64,000 bases of DNA from NCBI RefSeq assembly GCF_022524485.1, contig NZ_JAKXMK010000022.1, positions 123,757-187,756 of the forward strand, read 5' to 3'. The stretch comes from Pseudonocardia alaniniphila (lineage in GTDB: Bacteria > Actinomycetota > Actinomycetes > Mycobacteriales > Pseudonocardiaceae). Position 1 is the first letter of the stretch, and every line of letters starts with the position of its first letter. Positions 42,456 through 50,678 of this stretch are shown piece after piece. The notes beneath the pieces were generated by a model, which was not told the origin of the DNA, searched no databases, and was given only the letters and a program-made list of their open reading frames with translations. A program made the translations under genes and the position numbers.

Positions 42456-42914
42456 TCAGCGCTCGTCGTCGAAGACGCGATCCCGGTCGCTGACGATGTG
42501 CACCGCCGCCTCCTCCGCCGACGCGGCGCCCCCGTCGATCCCGGCGTCCTCCGCGAAGAGCTCCTCGTCGAAGTCGGACAGGCCGCCGTCGTCGGAGGCC
42601 ACGAGCCGCCCCGAGCGGACGTCGCCGACCTCGTCGTCGAGCAACTCTCCGTCGGTGTCGGAGCTGTCGCCCAGCCCGTCCCACGGGGGGTCCTCGCGCT
42701 CGGGCACCTCGCGGGCGAGCAGGTGGTCGAGGGTCTCGCCGTCGTGCTCCTCACGCGGCGTGGTGCCCCACTCGTCGAGTCCGAGCGGCCGCTCGGGAGG
42801 CGAGTAGCCCTCGTCGAGGACGTCCTCCACCCCGCGGTAGTCGAGGCTGTCCTCGGGCTCGAGGAGCCCGGAGTCGTTGTCGTAGCCGTCGGTGCGGTCG
42901 TCGTCGCTGCTCAC
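42456..42914 (-). CDS. DUF5709 family acidic protein
   Basis: A 152-residue, very acidic protein. YDNDSGLLEPEDSLDYRGVEDVLDEGYSPPERPLG and ETLDHLLAREVPE are the DUF5709 pattern, and AASAEEAAVHIV is close to the C terminus. It is widespread in actinomycetes, has no known activity and appears disordered. It is not obviously linked to neighbouring catabolic genes. Confidence 0.85.
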   Translation of the reverse strand: MSSDDDRTDGYDNDSGLLEPEDSLDYRGVEDVLDEGYSPPERPLGLDEWGTTPREEHDGETLDHLLAREVPEREDPPWDGLGDSSDTDGELLDDEVGDVRSGRLVASDDGGLSDFDEELFAEDAGIDGGAASAEEAAVHIVSDRDRVFDDER

Positions 42915-42993
42915 GTCACCCCTCCTGGTCGCTCGTCGACGACCCCAGCCTGCCAGGTCGTGGCGCTCGCCGGGCGGGGGGTGCCGTCGCGTG

Positions 42994-43707
42994 TCAGCTC
43001 TTGCGCAGCAGGGCCACGTCCGACACCGCCGCGATGTGCTCGCCCATCGCGGCCGCCGCGGCGCCGGCGTCGCCCGAACGGATCGCCTCGGCCACCTTGC
43101 GGTGCCCGGCCAGCGACTGCTCGGGGCGGCCGGGCTGGGAGAGCGACTCGATGCGGCTCTCGCGGACCAGCTCCGCGATCTTCGTCATGAGGTCCGCGAG
43201 GAGGCCGGAATGTGCCGCGGCGGTGACGGCGGCGTGGAAGCGCCCGTCGCCGGTGACCCCGCGACCACCACGCGAGATCTCGCGGGCCATCCCGTCGAGC
43301 GCGTCGTCGATCGCGGCGAGGTCCTCCTCCGTCCGCCGCTTCGCCGCCAGCGCGGCGAGCTGCACCTCCAGCGCCTCCCGGGCCTCGATCACCTCGCGGA
43401 GCTGGTTGCGCCGCGCGTCCAGGGCGGCGAGCACCTGCTGCTGCGGCGGCACGTCGAGGATCACTGCGCCGTCGCCGTGGCGGACGTCGATGATGCCCTG
43501 CACCTCGAGCGCGATGAGGGCCTGGCTCACCGAAGCCCGGCTCACCCCGAGCTGCGACGCGAGCTCCCGCTCCGGGGGCAGCCGGTCGCCCGCCGTCAGG
43601 CCTTCGACCTGGATGTGGTCGAGCAGGCGCTCCACCAACTGCTCGTAGAGACGGGGCCGGTTGACGGGCCGCAGGGGCCGGGGAGCGCGCTTCGGCGCAG
43701 CGGACAC
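42994..43707 (-). CDS. GntR family regulator, FadR/FCD type
   Basis: A 237-residue regulator. The winged helix (residues 15-85) contains GLTAGDRLPPERELASQLGVSRASVSQALIALEVQGII; the FCD domain follows (VIEAREALEVQLAALAA, FHAAVTAAAHSGLL, GHRKVAEAIRSGDA). I prefer GTG 43707 to GTG 43716 because GGAGG at 43718-43722 leaves only one base before 43716. It is divergent from a CoA transferase gene; two palindromic sites lie in the gap (43738-43749 and 43756-43766). Confidence 0.88.
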   Translation of the reverse strand: MSAAPKRAPRPLRPVNRPRLYEQLVERLLDHIQVEGLTAGDRLPPERELASQLGVSRASVSQALIALEVQGIIDVRHGDGAVILDVPPQQQVLAALDARRNQLREVIEAREALEVQLAALAAKRRTEEDLAAIDDALDGMAREISRGGRGVTGDGRFHAAVTAAAHSGLLADLMTKIAELVRESRIESLSQPGRPEQSLAGHRKVAEAIRSGDAGAAAAAMGEHIAAVSDVALLRKS

Positions 43708-43737
43708 GGGAATCACACCTCCACGTACAGGTCGCCG

Positions 43738-43766
43738 GGACTATAGTCCTCTCATTGGCTAGGCCA
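43738..43766. promoter_or_regulatory. Two palindromic elements in the GntR/CoA-transferase gap
   Basis: GGACTATAGTCC (43738-43749) is a perfect 12-bp palindrome. TGGCTAGGCCA (43756-43766) has TGGC/GCCA arms around TAG. Both lie in the 137-base divergent region and are candidates for the GntR operator or core promoter; TGGC/GCCA arms fit FadR-family sites better. Confidence 0.5.
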
Positions 43767-43844
43767 CTATGCCACTCCAGGGTTCGAGCGCCGCGCTCTC
43801 GGCGTGACCGGCCGGAAGTTCCGCATCGACGGAAGGTGCACCGC

Positions 43845-45047
43845 ATGTCCGCCCCCCTCGACGGCCTCCTCGTCGTCGACCTCAGCCGGGCCCTCGCGGG
43901 CCCGCACGCGACGATGATGCTGGGTGACCTGGGCGCCCGCGTCATCAAGATCGAGGCGCCGGACCGCGGCGACGACACCCGCGGCTGGGGGCCGCCCTTC
44001 GTCGGCGATGCCGAGCACGGCGTCGAGTCGACCTACTTCCTCTCGGCCAACCGCAACAAGGAGTCGGTGGCGCTCGACCTCAAGTCCGGCGAGGGGCACG
44101 CCGCGCTCACCTCCCTCGTCCGCCGGGCCGACGTGCTGGTGGAGAACTTCCGCACCGGCGTGCTGGACCGCCTCGGCTTCGGAGTCCCCGAGCTGCACCG
44201 GCTCAACCCACGGCTGGTCGTCCTGTCGATCTCCGGATTCGGCCACGACGGGCCCGAGGGCGGCCGCGCAGGCTACGACCAGATCGCGCAGGGCGAGGCC
44301 GGGCTGATGTCCGTCACCGGGTCGGGTCCCGACGACCCTCAGCGCGTCGGGGTGCCGATCGCCGACATCCTCGCGGGCATGTACGGGGCCTACGGGGTGC
44401 TCGCCGCGTTGCGCGAGCGCGACCGCACCGGTGTGGGCACCGTGGTGCGCACGTCGCTGCTCGCGGCCGTCGTCGGAGTCCACGGGTTCCAGGGCACGGC
44501 CTGGACCGTCGCCGGTGAGGTGGGCAGTGCCCGCGGCAACCACCACCCGTCGATCTCCCCCTACGGCCTCTTCCGCTGTAAAGGGGGCGCGGTCCAGATC
44601 TCGTGCGGCAGCGAGGGCCTCTGGCGCAGGTTGTGCACGGAGTTCGCGCTCGACCCGGCTGCCGACGGGCTGCGGACCAACGAGGAGCGCGTCCGCCACC
44701 CCGACCTGGTCCGCACGGTCGTCGAGGACGCCTTCGCCTGCGACGAGCCCGACACCCTGCTCGTGCGCCTTTCCCGGGCAGGCGTGCCCGCAGGACGGCT
44801 CCGCACGATCGACGAGGTCTACGCGTGGGAGCAGACTGCCGGCCAGGGCCTGCTGGTCGACGTCGAGCACGCCACGCTCGGCAGGCTCACCTTGCCCGGT
44901 CCGCCGCTGCGGTTCTTCGACGGCGAGGACCGGGAACGGCCCCGCAGGAACCACAGCGCCCCGCCGACCCTCGACCAGCACGGCCCCGCACTGCGCGCCG
45001 AGCTCGGGCTCGACCGGCCCACTCCGGCCGAGGGGGCGGCACAGTGA
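43845..45047 (+). CDS. CoA transferase family III (CaiB/BaiF type)
   Basis: A 400-residue class III CoA transferase. LLVVDLSRALAGPHATMMLGDLGARVIKIE is the N-terminal CoA-binding start; the RGDDTRGWGPPF loop and LDLKSGEGHAALTSLVRRADVLVENFRTGVLDRLG follow, with the catalytic aspartate expected in GYDQIAQGEAG. It moves CoA between carboxylic acids. GGAAGG precedes ATG 43845. The fused carboxyltransferase starts at its stop codon (GTGA), so the two work together, probably activating then carboxylating or decarboxylating an acyl group. Substrate unknown. Confidence 0.9.
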   Translation: MSAPLDGLLVVDLSRALAGPHATMMLGDLGARVIKIEAPDRGDDTRGWGPPFVGDAEHGVESTYFLSANRNKESVALDLKSGEGHAALTSLVRRADVLVENFRTGVLDRLGFGVPELHRLNPRLVVLSISGFGHDGPEGGRAGYDQIAQGEAGLMSVTGSGPDDPQRVGVPIADILAGMYGAYGVLAALRERDRTGVGTVVRTSLLAAVVGVHGFQGTAWTVAGEVGSARGNHHPSISPYGLFRCKGGAVQISCGSEGLWRRLCTEFALDPAADGLRTNEERVRHPDLVRTVVEDAFACDEPDTLLVRLSRAGVPAGRLRTIDEVYAWEQTAGQGLLVDVEHATLGRLTLPGPPLRFFDGEDRERPRRNHSAPPTLDQHGPALRAELGLDRPTPAEGAAQ

Positions 45048-46543
45048 CTGTCATGACCTCGACCGGGGCGGGCGCCGTGATCGCCGCCATGTTCGACGCC
45101 GGGTCGTTCGGCAGCTGGGACTCGGCGCCGATCGCCGTGCCTGCCGATCCGCACTACCGCGCCGACCTGGCCGCCGCGGCGGCCCGCAGCGGCACGGATG
45201 AGTCCGTGATCACCGGCGAGGGCCGCGTCGACGGGCGGCGGGTCGCCGTGGTGTGCAGCGAGTTCGCCTTCCTCGGTGGCTCCATCGGCGTGGCCGCCTC
45301 GGACCGGATCGTCCGGGCCGTCGAGCGGGCCACCGCCGAACGGCTCCCGCTGCTCGCCGTCACCGCGTCCGGTGGCACCCGCATGCAGGAAGGCACCCTC
45401 GCGTTCCTGCGCATGGCCGCCATCACCGCCGCCGTGACCGCTCACAAGGCGGCAGGCCTGCCCTACCTGGTCCACCTCCGCCACCCCACGACCGGCGGCG
45501 TGTTCGCGTCGTGGGGCTCGCTCGGCCACATCACGCTCGCCGAACCGGGCGCGCTGATCGGCTTCCTCGGTCCCAAGGTCTACGCCGCGCTGCACGGGGA
45601 GTCGTTCCCGTCCGGCGTGCAGACCGCGGAGAACCTGCACGCCCACGGGCTCGTCGACGCGGTGCTGCCGATCGGCGACCTCGCCGGAGTCACCGCGCAC
45701 GTCCTCTCATTACTGGACCCTCCCCAGCCCGGATCGCCACCGGCCCCCGTCCCCTCGCAGGGGCCGGTGGTATCCGACCCCCCGGCCTGGCAGGCGATCA
45801 CCGCCACCCGCAGGCCCGAACGCCCGGGCGTGCACGACGTGCTGCGGCTCGCCGCGGTCGACCACGTCGCGCTGGCCGGCACCGGCGAAGGCGAGGCGAG
45901 CGACGGGCTGCTGCTCGCCCTCGCCCGGTTCGGCACGCAGCCCTGCGTGCTGATCGGGCAGGACCGCCGCGCCCAGGCCCGCACCCCGCTGGGGCCTGCC
46001 GACCTGCGTGTCGCCCGCCGCGGAATGCGGCTCGCCACCGAGCTGCGGCTGCCGCTCGTCACGATGATCGACACCCCCGGGGCAGCTCTGCACCCGGAAG
46101 CAGAGGAGGGCGGTCTCGCCGGCGAGATCGCCCGCTGCCTCGCCGATCTCATCGCCCTGCCGGTGCCCACGGTGTCGCTGCTGCTGGGGCAGGGCACCGG
46201 CGGCGCGGCGCTGGCCCTGCTGCCTGCCGACCGGGTGCTCGCCGCAGGCAACGCGTGGCTCTCCCCGTTGCCCCCGGAGGGCGCCGCCGCGATCCTGCAC
46301 GGCGATCCCGACCGCGCTCCCGAGGTGGCGGAGCTGCAGGGCGTCCGGGCCGGTGACCTCCATCGTGCGGGCGCCGTCGACATCGTCGTCCCCGAACACC
46401 CCGACGCCACGGTCGAGCCCGGCGCGTTCAGCGGGCGGATCGCCGCCGCGATCGAGTACGAGCTGCACCGGCTGCGCCGGACCGATGACGCCCGCCTCAC
46501 GGCCCGGGCGGACCGCCTGCGGCGGCTTGGGCTGCCGAGCTGA
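45044..46543 (+). CDS. Fused AccD-AccA-type carboxyltransferase
   Basis: A 499-residue protein joining the beta-type and alpha-type carboxyltransferase halves. The first half (to about 235) has VCSEFAFLGGSIGVAASDRIVRAVERA, ASGGTRMQEGTLAFLRMA and PTTGGVFASWGSLGHITLAEPGALIGFLG. After a proline-rich linker the second half has RRGMRLATELRLPLVTMIDTPGA and LLLGQGTGGAALALLPADRVLAAGNAWLSPLPPEG. The AccD zinc ribbon is absent. No biotin carboxylase or biotin carrier gene is nearby. It could be an acyl-CoA carboxylase part or, like MdcDE, a malonyl decarboxylase. GTG 45044 or ATG 45053 could start it. Confidence 0.85.
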   Translation: MTVMTSTGAGAVIAAMFDAGSFGSWDSAPIAVPADPHYRADLAAAAARSGTDESVITGEGRVDGRRVAVVCSEFAFLGGSIGVAASDRIVRAVERATAERLPLLAVTASGGTRMQEGTLAFLRMAAITAAVTAHKAAGLPYLVHLRHPTTGGVFASWGSLGHITLAEPGALIGFLGPKVYAALHGESFPSGVQTAENLHAHGLVDAVLPIGDLAGVTAHVLSLLDPPQPGSPPAPVPSQGPVVSDPPAWQAITATRRPERPGVHDVLRLAAVDHVALAGTGEGEASDGLLLALARFGTQPCVLIGQDRRAQARTPLGPADLRVARRGMRLATELRLPLVTMIDTPGAALHPEAEEGGLAGEIARCLADLIALPVPTVSLLLGQGTGGAALALLPADRVLAAGNAWLSPLPPEGAAAILHGDPDRAPEVAELQGVRAGDLHRAGAVDIVVPEHPDATVEPGAFSGRIAAAIEYELHRLRRTDDARLTARADRLRRLGLPS

Positions 46544-46585
46544 CATGACTCAGGACAAGCTGGGTTCTTCAAGCTCAGTCATGTC
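46542..46585. terminator. Hairpin downstream of the carboxyltransferase gene
   Basis: GACATGACTCAG (46542-46553) and CTCAGTCATGTC (46574-46585) pair over 12 positions with one mismatch and a 20-base loop. It begins at the carboxyltransferase stop and overlaps the end of the opposing small lipoprotein frame. It may serve both convergent genes as a bidirectional terminator. Confidence 0.55.
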
Positions 46586-46796
46586 GAACTCCTCGAACGC
46601 CCAATGCGGGTGGCAGAGGTGAACGAACCTCGGCCGGCGGCATTCGTCGGCACGGCGCCGCTCGGTACGGGAACCGAACAGAGTGCGCATTCATGCCCGA
46701 TCCGGGCCCGGCCCCACACCCCGCGAGCACAGCGACGGCGACGACGACCAGCGTCACGAGCGTTCGGACCCGGCAGCGGCGCGCGGGAGCGGACAC
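46575..46796 (-). CDS. Small putative lipoprotein
   Basis: A 73-residue frame from GTG 46796 with a GAGGGG ribosome site. Basic residues (RRCRVR), a hydrophobic run (TLVTLVVVAVAV) and lipobox LAGC make a convincing lipoprotein signal; only about 45 residues follow. No family match is recognised. It is divergent from the MocR-type gene. Its short, basic, proline-rich mature part leaves open that it is a chance frame. Confidence 0.5.
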   Translation of the reverse strand: MSAPARRCRVRTLVTLVVVAVAVLAGCGAGPGSGMNAHSVRFPYRAAPCRRMPPAEVRSPLPPALGVRGVRHD

Positions 46797-46988
46797 TGTT
46801 GCCCCCTCGCCGGTGACGGCGCCGCGATGCTCTCCCGAGACCACCCGGGCCCGCCACTCGGAGCACGCTCACCGTCCCGCGCAGCCCTCAGCACCGACAG
46901 CCGACCTCTCGGCATTGAACCGAAATGGCTTGGCGTTCGTCATGTCATAAACGTGGGGGATGAATCGACCTTTTGTAGGTGCAATTCT

Positions 46989-48401
46989 GTGGGGAATTCG
47001 TGGGTCAATCTTGCCGAAGAGCTCGGCGCGGCGGTGCATGTGGAGCTGGCCAGGCCGGGGAGCCGGCGTGCGGCACTCATCCGGGCTCTCCGGGAGGCCG
47101 TTCGTTCGGGCCGGCTGGCTCCGGGAACACGCCTTCCGCCGTACCGCGCCGTCGCGGCCGAACTCGGCCTGGCCCGCAACACCGTCGCCGATGCCTACGC
47201 CGAACTCGTGGCGGAGGGCTGGCTCACCGCCCGCCAGGGGGCGGGCACCCAGGTTGCGCACCGCGCCCAGGCAGTCGGACCGCCTCCGGTCCACCCGCCC
47301 GCCCGGACGGTACGGGCGCTTCCGTTGCACAACCTCGAACAGGGGCAGCCGGACGCGTCCTCGTTCCCGCGCCGGGCCTGGCTGGCCTCGGCGCGACGGG
47401 CACTGATGGACGCACCGAACGACGCCTTCGGTCCCGGTGACCCACGCGGTCGCATCGAGCTTCGAGAGGCCCTGGCCGAGTACCTCGCCCGCGCGCGGGG
47501 TGTACGCACCACGCCGGAACGGCTCGTGGTGTGCTCGGGCTTCTCCCACGCGCTGCGCCTGTTGTTCGACGGGGTGCTGAGCGGCCCGCTGGCCGTGGAG
47601 TCCTACGGGCTCGCGTACCACCGCGCGCTGCTGGCCGCGGCCTCGGTGCGCACCGTCCCGCTGACCCTCGACGAGAACGGTGCGCGGATCGATGAGCTCG
47701 CCCGCCACGACCAGGTGCGGGCCGTCCTGCTCACGCCGGCGCACCAGTTCCCCACCGGTGGCCCGCTGGCACCGGCCCGGCGGCCCGCCGTGCTCGACTG
47801 GGCCCGGTCCCGCGGCGGCATGCTCGTGGAGGACGACTACGACGGCGAGTTCCGCTACGACCGCCAGCCGGTCGGGGCACTGCAGGGCCTCGACCCGGAC
47901 CACGTCGTCTACGTCGGATCGGTGAGCACGAGCCTGTCCCCCGCCCTGCGCCTGGGCTGGATGGCGCTGCCCGACCAGCTCGTGGATCCCGTCCTCGCTG
48001 CCAAGGGTGAGCGCGAGGGATGGGCGAACGTCCTGGCCCAGCTCACGCTCGCGCACTTCATCTCCTCGGGGGCCTACGACCGCCACATCCGCCGGATGCG
48101 GCAGCGCTACCGCCGCCGCCGCGACCAGCTGGTCACGGCCGTCGCGGAGCGGCACCTGCAGCCCACCGGCATCGCCGCGGGCCTGCACGTCGCGTTGCGG
48201 CTACCTCCGGGCACGGAGCAGACGCTCGTCGAGAGCGCCACCGCGGCAGGAATCGCCCTCGACGGCTTGGCGGCGTTCCGCCACCCGGACGCCACCGTGG
48301 CCCCGACCGACGGTCTCGTCGTCGGTTACGCAGCCCCGTCCGACCACGCGTACGGCCCGGCGCTCGACGCGTTGTGCCGGGTGCTGGCCGACCACACCTG
48401 A
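46989..48401 (+). CDS. MocR/PdxR-type regulator (GntR domain fused to aminotransferase-like domain)
   Basis: A 470-residue fusion. The GntR winged helix (about residues 20-85) includes SGRLAPGTRLPPYRAVAAELGLARNTVADAYAELVAEGWL. The rest is a fold-type I aminotransferase-like domain: FGPGDPRGRIELREALAEYLARARGV, LTPAHQFPTGGPLAPARR and DDYDGEFRYDRQPVGALQ. The PLP lysine region is VYVGSVSTSLSPALRLGW, where the lysine-position residue is not obvious (SVSTSLSP instead of SxSKxLxP). PdxR proteins sense PLP and control pyridoxal synthesis genes, none of which are here. GTG 46989 has AGGTG upstream. Confidence 0.85.
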   Translation: MGNSWVNLAEELGAAVHVELARPGSRRAALIRALREAVRSGRLAPGTRLPPYRAVAAELGLARNTVADAYAELVAEGWLTARQGAGTQVAHRAQAVGPPPVHPPARTVRALPLHNLEQGQPDASSFPRRAWLASARRALMDAPNDAFGPGDPRGRIELREALAEYLARARGVRTTPERLVVCSGFSHALRLLFDGVLSGPLAVESYGLAYHRALLAAASVRTVPLTLDENGARIDELARHDQVRAVLLTPAHQFPTGGPLAPARRPAVLDWARSRGGMLVEDDYDGEFRYDRQPVGALQGLDPDHVVYVGSVSTSLSPALRLGWMALPDQLVDPVLAAKGEREGWANVLAQLTLAHFISSGAYDRHIRRMRQRYRRRRDQLVTAVAERHLQPTGIAAGLHVALRLPPGTEQTLVESATAAGIALDGLAAFRHPDATVAPTDGLVVGYAAPSDHAYGPALDALCRVLADHT

Positions 48402-48421
48402 CACGTCACGTGCGCCCCGGC

Positions 48422-48763
48422 TCAGCCGGCCTCGGCCGCGCCCTGCTGCAGCAGGTGGCCGAGCTCCTCGAGCCGGGAACGCACGTTGCCCTCGGGCTGG
48501 TCCTCGGCCACGACGAGGGTGCGCTCACCGAGGCGGCGCATCAGATCGGCGAGGACAGCGGGGTCCGGCGCGTCACTCTCCAACTCGCCGCGCAGCTCGG
48601 CCAGCGCCGCCCCGATCTCCTCCAGCGCGGCGGCGCCGGTGCCGTCGATCCGGTCCTGCCAGCGCTGTATCTCCACGAGCCCGCCTGCGATGCCGAGCGC
48701 CAGCGGGCCGGACCGCAACGCGCTGGTCGTGAGCTCGAGGTCGTGCTCAACGGGGTCGCTCAT
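48422..48763 (-). CDS. Hypothetical helical protein, 113 aa
   Basis: A 113-residue acidic, all-helical protein: GGLVEIQRWQDRIDGTGAAALEEIGAALAELRGELES, then AVLADLMRRLGERTLVVAEDQ and RSRLEELGHLLQQGAAE. It looks like a soluble coiled protein. No family recognised. Third-position GC bias supports coding. It is convergent with the MocR-type gene. Confidence 0.68.
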   Translation of the reverse strand: MSDPVEHDLELTTSALRSGPLALGIAGGLVEIQRWQDRIDGTGAAALEEIGAALAELRGELESDAPDPAVLADLMRRLGERTLVVAEDQPEGNVRSRLEELGHLLQQGAAEAG

Positions 48764-48879
48764 GGCGCCGCGTACCCCCTCGGCGACCCCCGGGAACCGG
48801 CCGACGCCCGATCAGGGGTCGCCGAGGGCGTCCGGATGGGTGGTGTCGATCTCGGAGATGTCCGTCGAGGATGCACCCA

Positions 48880-48996
48880 TCAGGACCGGTCGCGATCAGC
48901 GCGCACGGCGCCGATCAGCTCCTCCGCCCGGTCCGCGGAGACCGCGGCCGGCTCCAGCGCTCGCTCCCGCACGCTCGCCAACAGTGCCGATCTCAC
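48880..48996 (-). CDS. Short open frame, 38 aa, coupled to a 22-aa frame
   Basis: Reading from GTG 48996, the frame ends ALEPAAVSADRAEELIGAVR then ADRDRS and stop at 48880-48882. The stop shares a base with an ATG (TGATG) opening a 22-residue frame (MGASSTDISEIDTTHPDALG...) that ends near 48813. Both have good third-position GC. They could be small proteins or parts of a decayed gene. Nothing else fills 48764-49040. Confidence 0.3.
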   Translation of the reverse strand: MRSALLASVRERALEPAAVSADRAEELIGAVRADRDRS

Positions 48997-49040
48997 GCCC
49001 GCGTTCGACCGTTCGATGTCGTGAATCGCCGGTCATGCCG

Positions 49041-50222
49041 TCACCGGTGGGCGAAGGCGCTGATCACCCCGGCCGCCACCGCCGCCCGCTCGACCATGCC
49101 GGCGATGCTGACGTGCTCGTGGCGCGCGTGGGCACCGTCGCCGACGGCGCCGAGGCCGTCGAGCACGGGGCGGCCCATGGCCGCGACGAAGTTGCCGTCG
49201 CTCGCCCCGCCCACCGAGGTCTCCCGCAGGTCGACGCCCAGCTGCTCGCCTGCCCGGTGGGCCAGCGCGTACATGGCAGCGACCCCCGGGCTGCGTTCCA
49301 TCACCGGCCGGTTCCACCCGCCCTGCACGGTCACCTCGGCCCGCGGGTCGTGCGGCCGGAGCGACCCCAGCAGCTCGTCGATCCTGTCCTGCGCCGACAG
49401 CCTGGCGACCCGCACGTCGACGCCGGCCGTGGCGGCTGCGGCCATGACGTTGCGGCGGGTGCCGCCGTGGAGCACCCCGACGTTCACGGTGGTGCCCTCC
49501 GCGAGGTCGGTGGCCGCGTGCAGGGTGCGCACGATGCGGGCGATCTCGTCGATCGCGCTCGCCCCCGCCGTCGGGTCGAGCCCGGCGTGCGCCTCGACAC
49601 CCCGCACGTGCACGTCGAACAGGCCCACGCCCTTGCGCGATGTCTTCAGCGCGCCGTCCGCGCTCGCCTCGAACACCAGCACGGCAGCGGCGTCCACGGC
49701 GGCCTTCTCGATCAGCGGCCGCGAGAACGGGCTGCCGATCTCCTCGTCGCCGTTGAGCAGCAGGCGCAGCGGCGGGTGCGGCAGCCCGGCCTCGCGCAGC
49801 GCCCGGACCGCCCAGACGGCCTGGACCAGCCCGGCCTTCATGTCGAACACGCCCGGCCCGCCGATCCGGTCGCCGTCGATCCGCACGGGCCACTCGGCGA
49901 GGGTGCCCGCGCTCCAGACCGTGTCGTAGTGCGCGAGGAAGGTGAGGAGCTGGTCGCCCGTGCCGTCGTACTCGAGCTCGAGGACATCGCCGTACTCGTC
50001 CGACCGGTGCAGGGCTCGCGAGCGCGGTGCCCCGATCCGCTCGCCCAACCAGGACTCGAGGTGCGCGAGCCCGGCCGCGAGCAGCGCGACGTCGTCGCTC
50101 GGGGTCTCCTGCTCGGCGTAGGCTACGAGGTCGGCGACGAGATCCTCGCGATGGCCGGCCAGCAGGCCGTGGAGCGCCGCGACGTCGACCCCGTCGAGGG
50201 CGGCGGGCGTTGGCACGGTCAT
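49041..50222 (-). CDS. M20 family metallopeptidase (glutamate carboxypeptidase-like)
   Basis: A 393-residue M20 peptidase. Metal-site motifs appear in order: FLAHYDTVW (His, Asp), GPGVFDMKAGLVQA (bridging Asp), LLLNGDEEIGSP (catalytic Glu pair) and a C-terminal HARHEHV histidine. The dimerisation domain sits between about residues 190 and 300. The closest described type is CPG2-like glutamate carboxypeptidase, which removes C-terminal glutamate or similar amino acids. It is the last gene of an operon with a porter and a deacetylase-like hydrolase, which suggests use of an N-acylated compound. Confidence 0.88.
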   Translation of the reverse strand: MTVPTPAALDGVDVAALHGLLAGHREDLVADLVAYAEQETPSDDVALLAAGLAHLESWLGERIGAPRSRALHRSDEYGDVLELEYDGTGDQLLTFLAHYDTVWSAGTLAEWPVRIDGDRIGGPGVFDMKAGLVQAVWAVRALREAGLPHPPLRLLLNGDEEIGSPFSRPLIEKAAVDAAAVLVFEASADGALKTSRKGVGLFDVHVRGVEAHAGLDPTAGASAIDEIARIVRTLHAATDLAEGTTVNVGVLHGGTRRNVMAAAATAGVDVRVARLSAQDRIDELLGSLRPHDPRAEVTVQGGWNRPVMERSPGVAAMYALAHRAGEQLGVDLRETSVGGASDGNFVAAMGRPVLDGLGAVGDGAHARHEHVSIAGMVERAAVAAGVISAFAHR

Positions 50223-50632
50223 CGCAGGGCTCCCGCAAGGTCGTCGATCCGCTGTTCGGTCATCGGTGCTCCGCCCTCCAGTTCCTCGATCTGCGCCACC
50301 AGCCGCTCGAGGCCGGGGACGGCGATCCCGAGCTGCGCGGCCCGATGGAGCACCGGTCCGTAGTGCGTGGATACCTCGGTGGGCCTGCGGCGTACCGCGA
50401 TGTCACGCCAGATGCCACTGCGGTCCTTCGTCTGAGTGCGCAGCCACGCCACCAGCGCGTCGGTCGCGGCGTCCGCCGCCGCGTGCTCGTCACCGCGGCG
50501 CACCACGATCCCCCGCTCGCGGATGCTGCGCACGTGCTCGGCATCGACGACGGTGACCTCGTGCCCGGCACGCGCGAGGTGATGCCCGAGGGTGCCACCG
50601 ATGGCGCCGGCCCCCACGATCACATAGCCCAC
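50219..50632 (-). pseudogene. Ketopantoate reductase-like protein lacking its central region
   Basis: A 137-residue in-frame protein. Residues 1-50 are the Rossmann start of the PanE/ApbA family (YVIVGAGAIGGTLGHHLARAGHEVTVVDAEHV). From about residue 58 the sequence jumps to the C-terminal helical domain (DALVAWLRTQTKDRSGIWRDIAVRRRPTEV). Members are normally around 300-330 residues; about 180 between these parts, including most of the NADPH site and the catalytic lysine, are absent. The reading frame is kept and overlaps its neighbour by 4 bases. It is unlikely to be an active reductase. Confidence 0.75.
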
Positions 50633-50678
50633 TGCCGACAGCTCCTCTCGAGCCCGCGGAACGGTCGACGGCCGTGCC

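Noticed and set aside
40603..42807. 734-codon open frame on the plus strand
   Set aside because: It is antisense to the FAD oxidoreductase, LysR and DUF5709 genes, all of which have clear motifs; the plus frame has none.
37434..50632. Insertion-sequence activity as the cause of the two deleted genes
   Set aside because: No transposase frame, terminal inverted repeat or target duplication is seen near 38300 or 50480.
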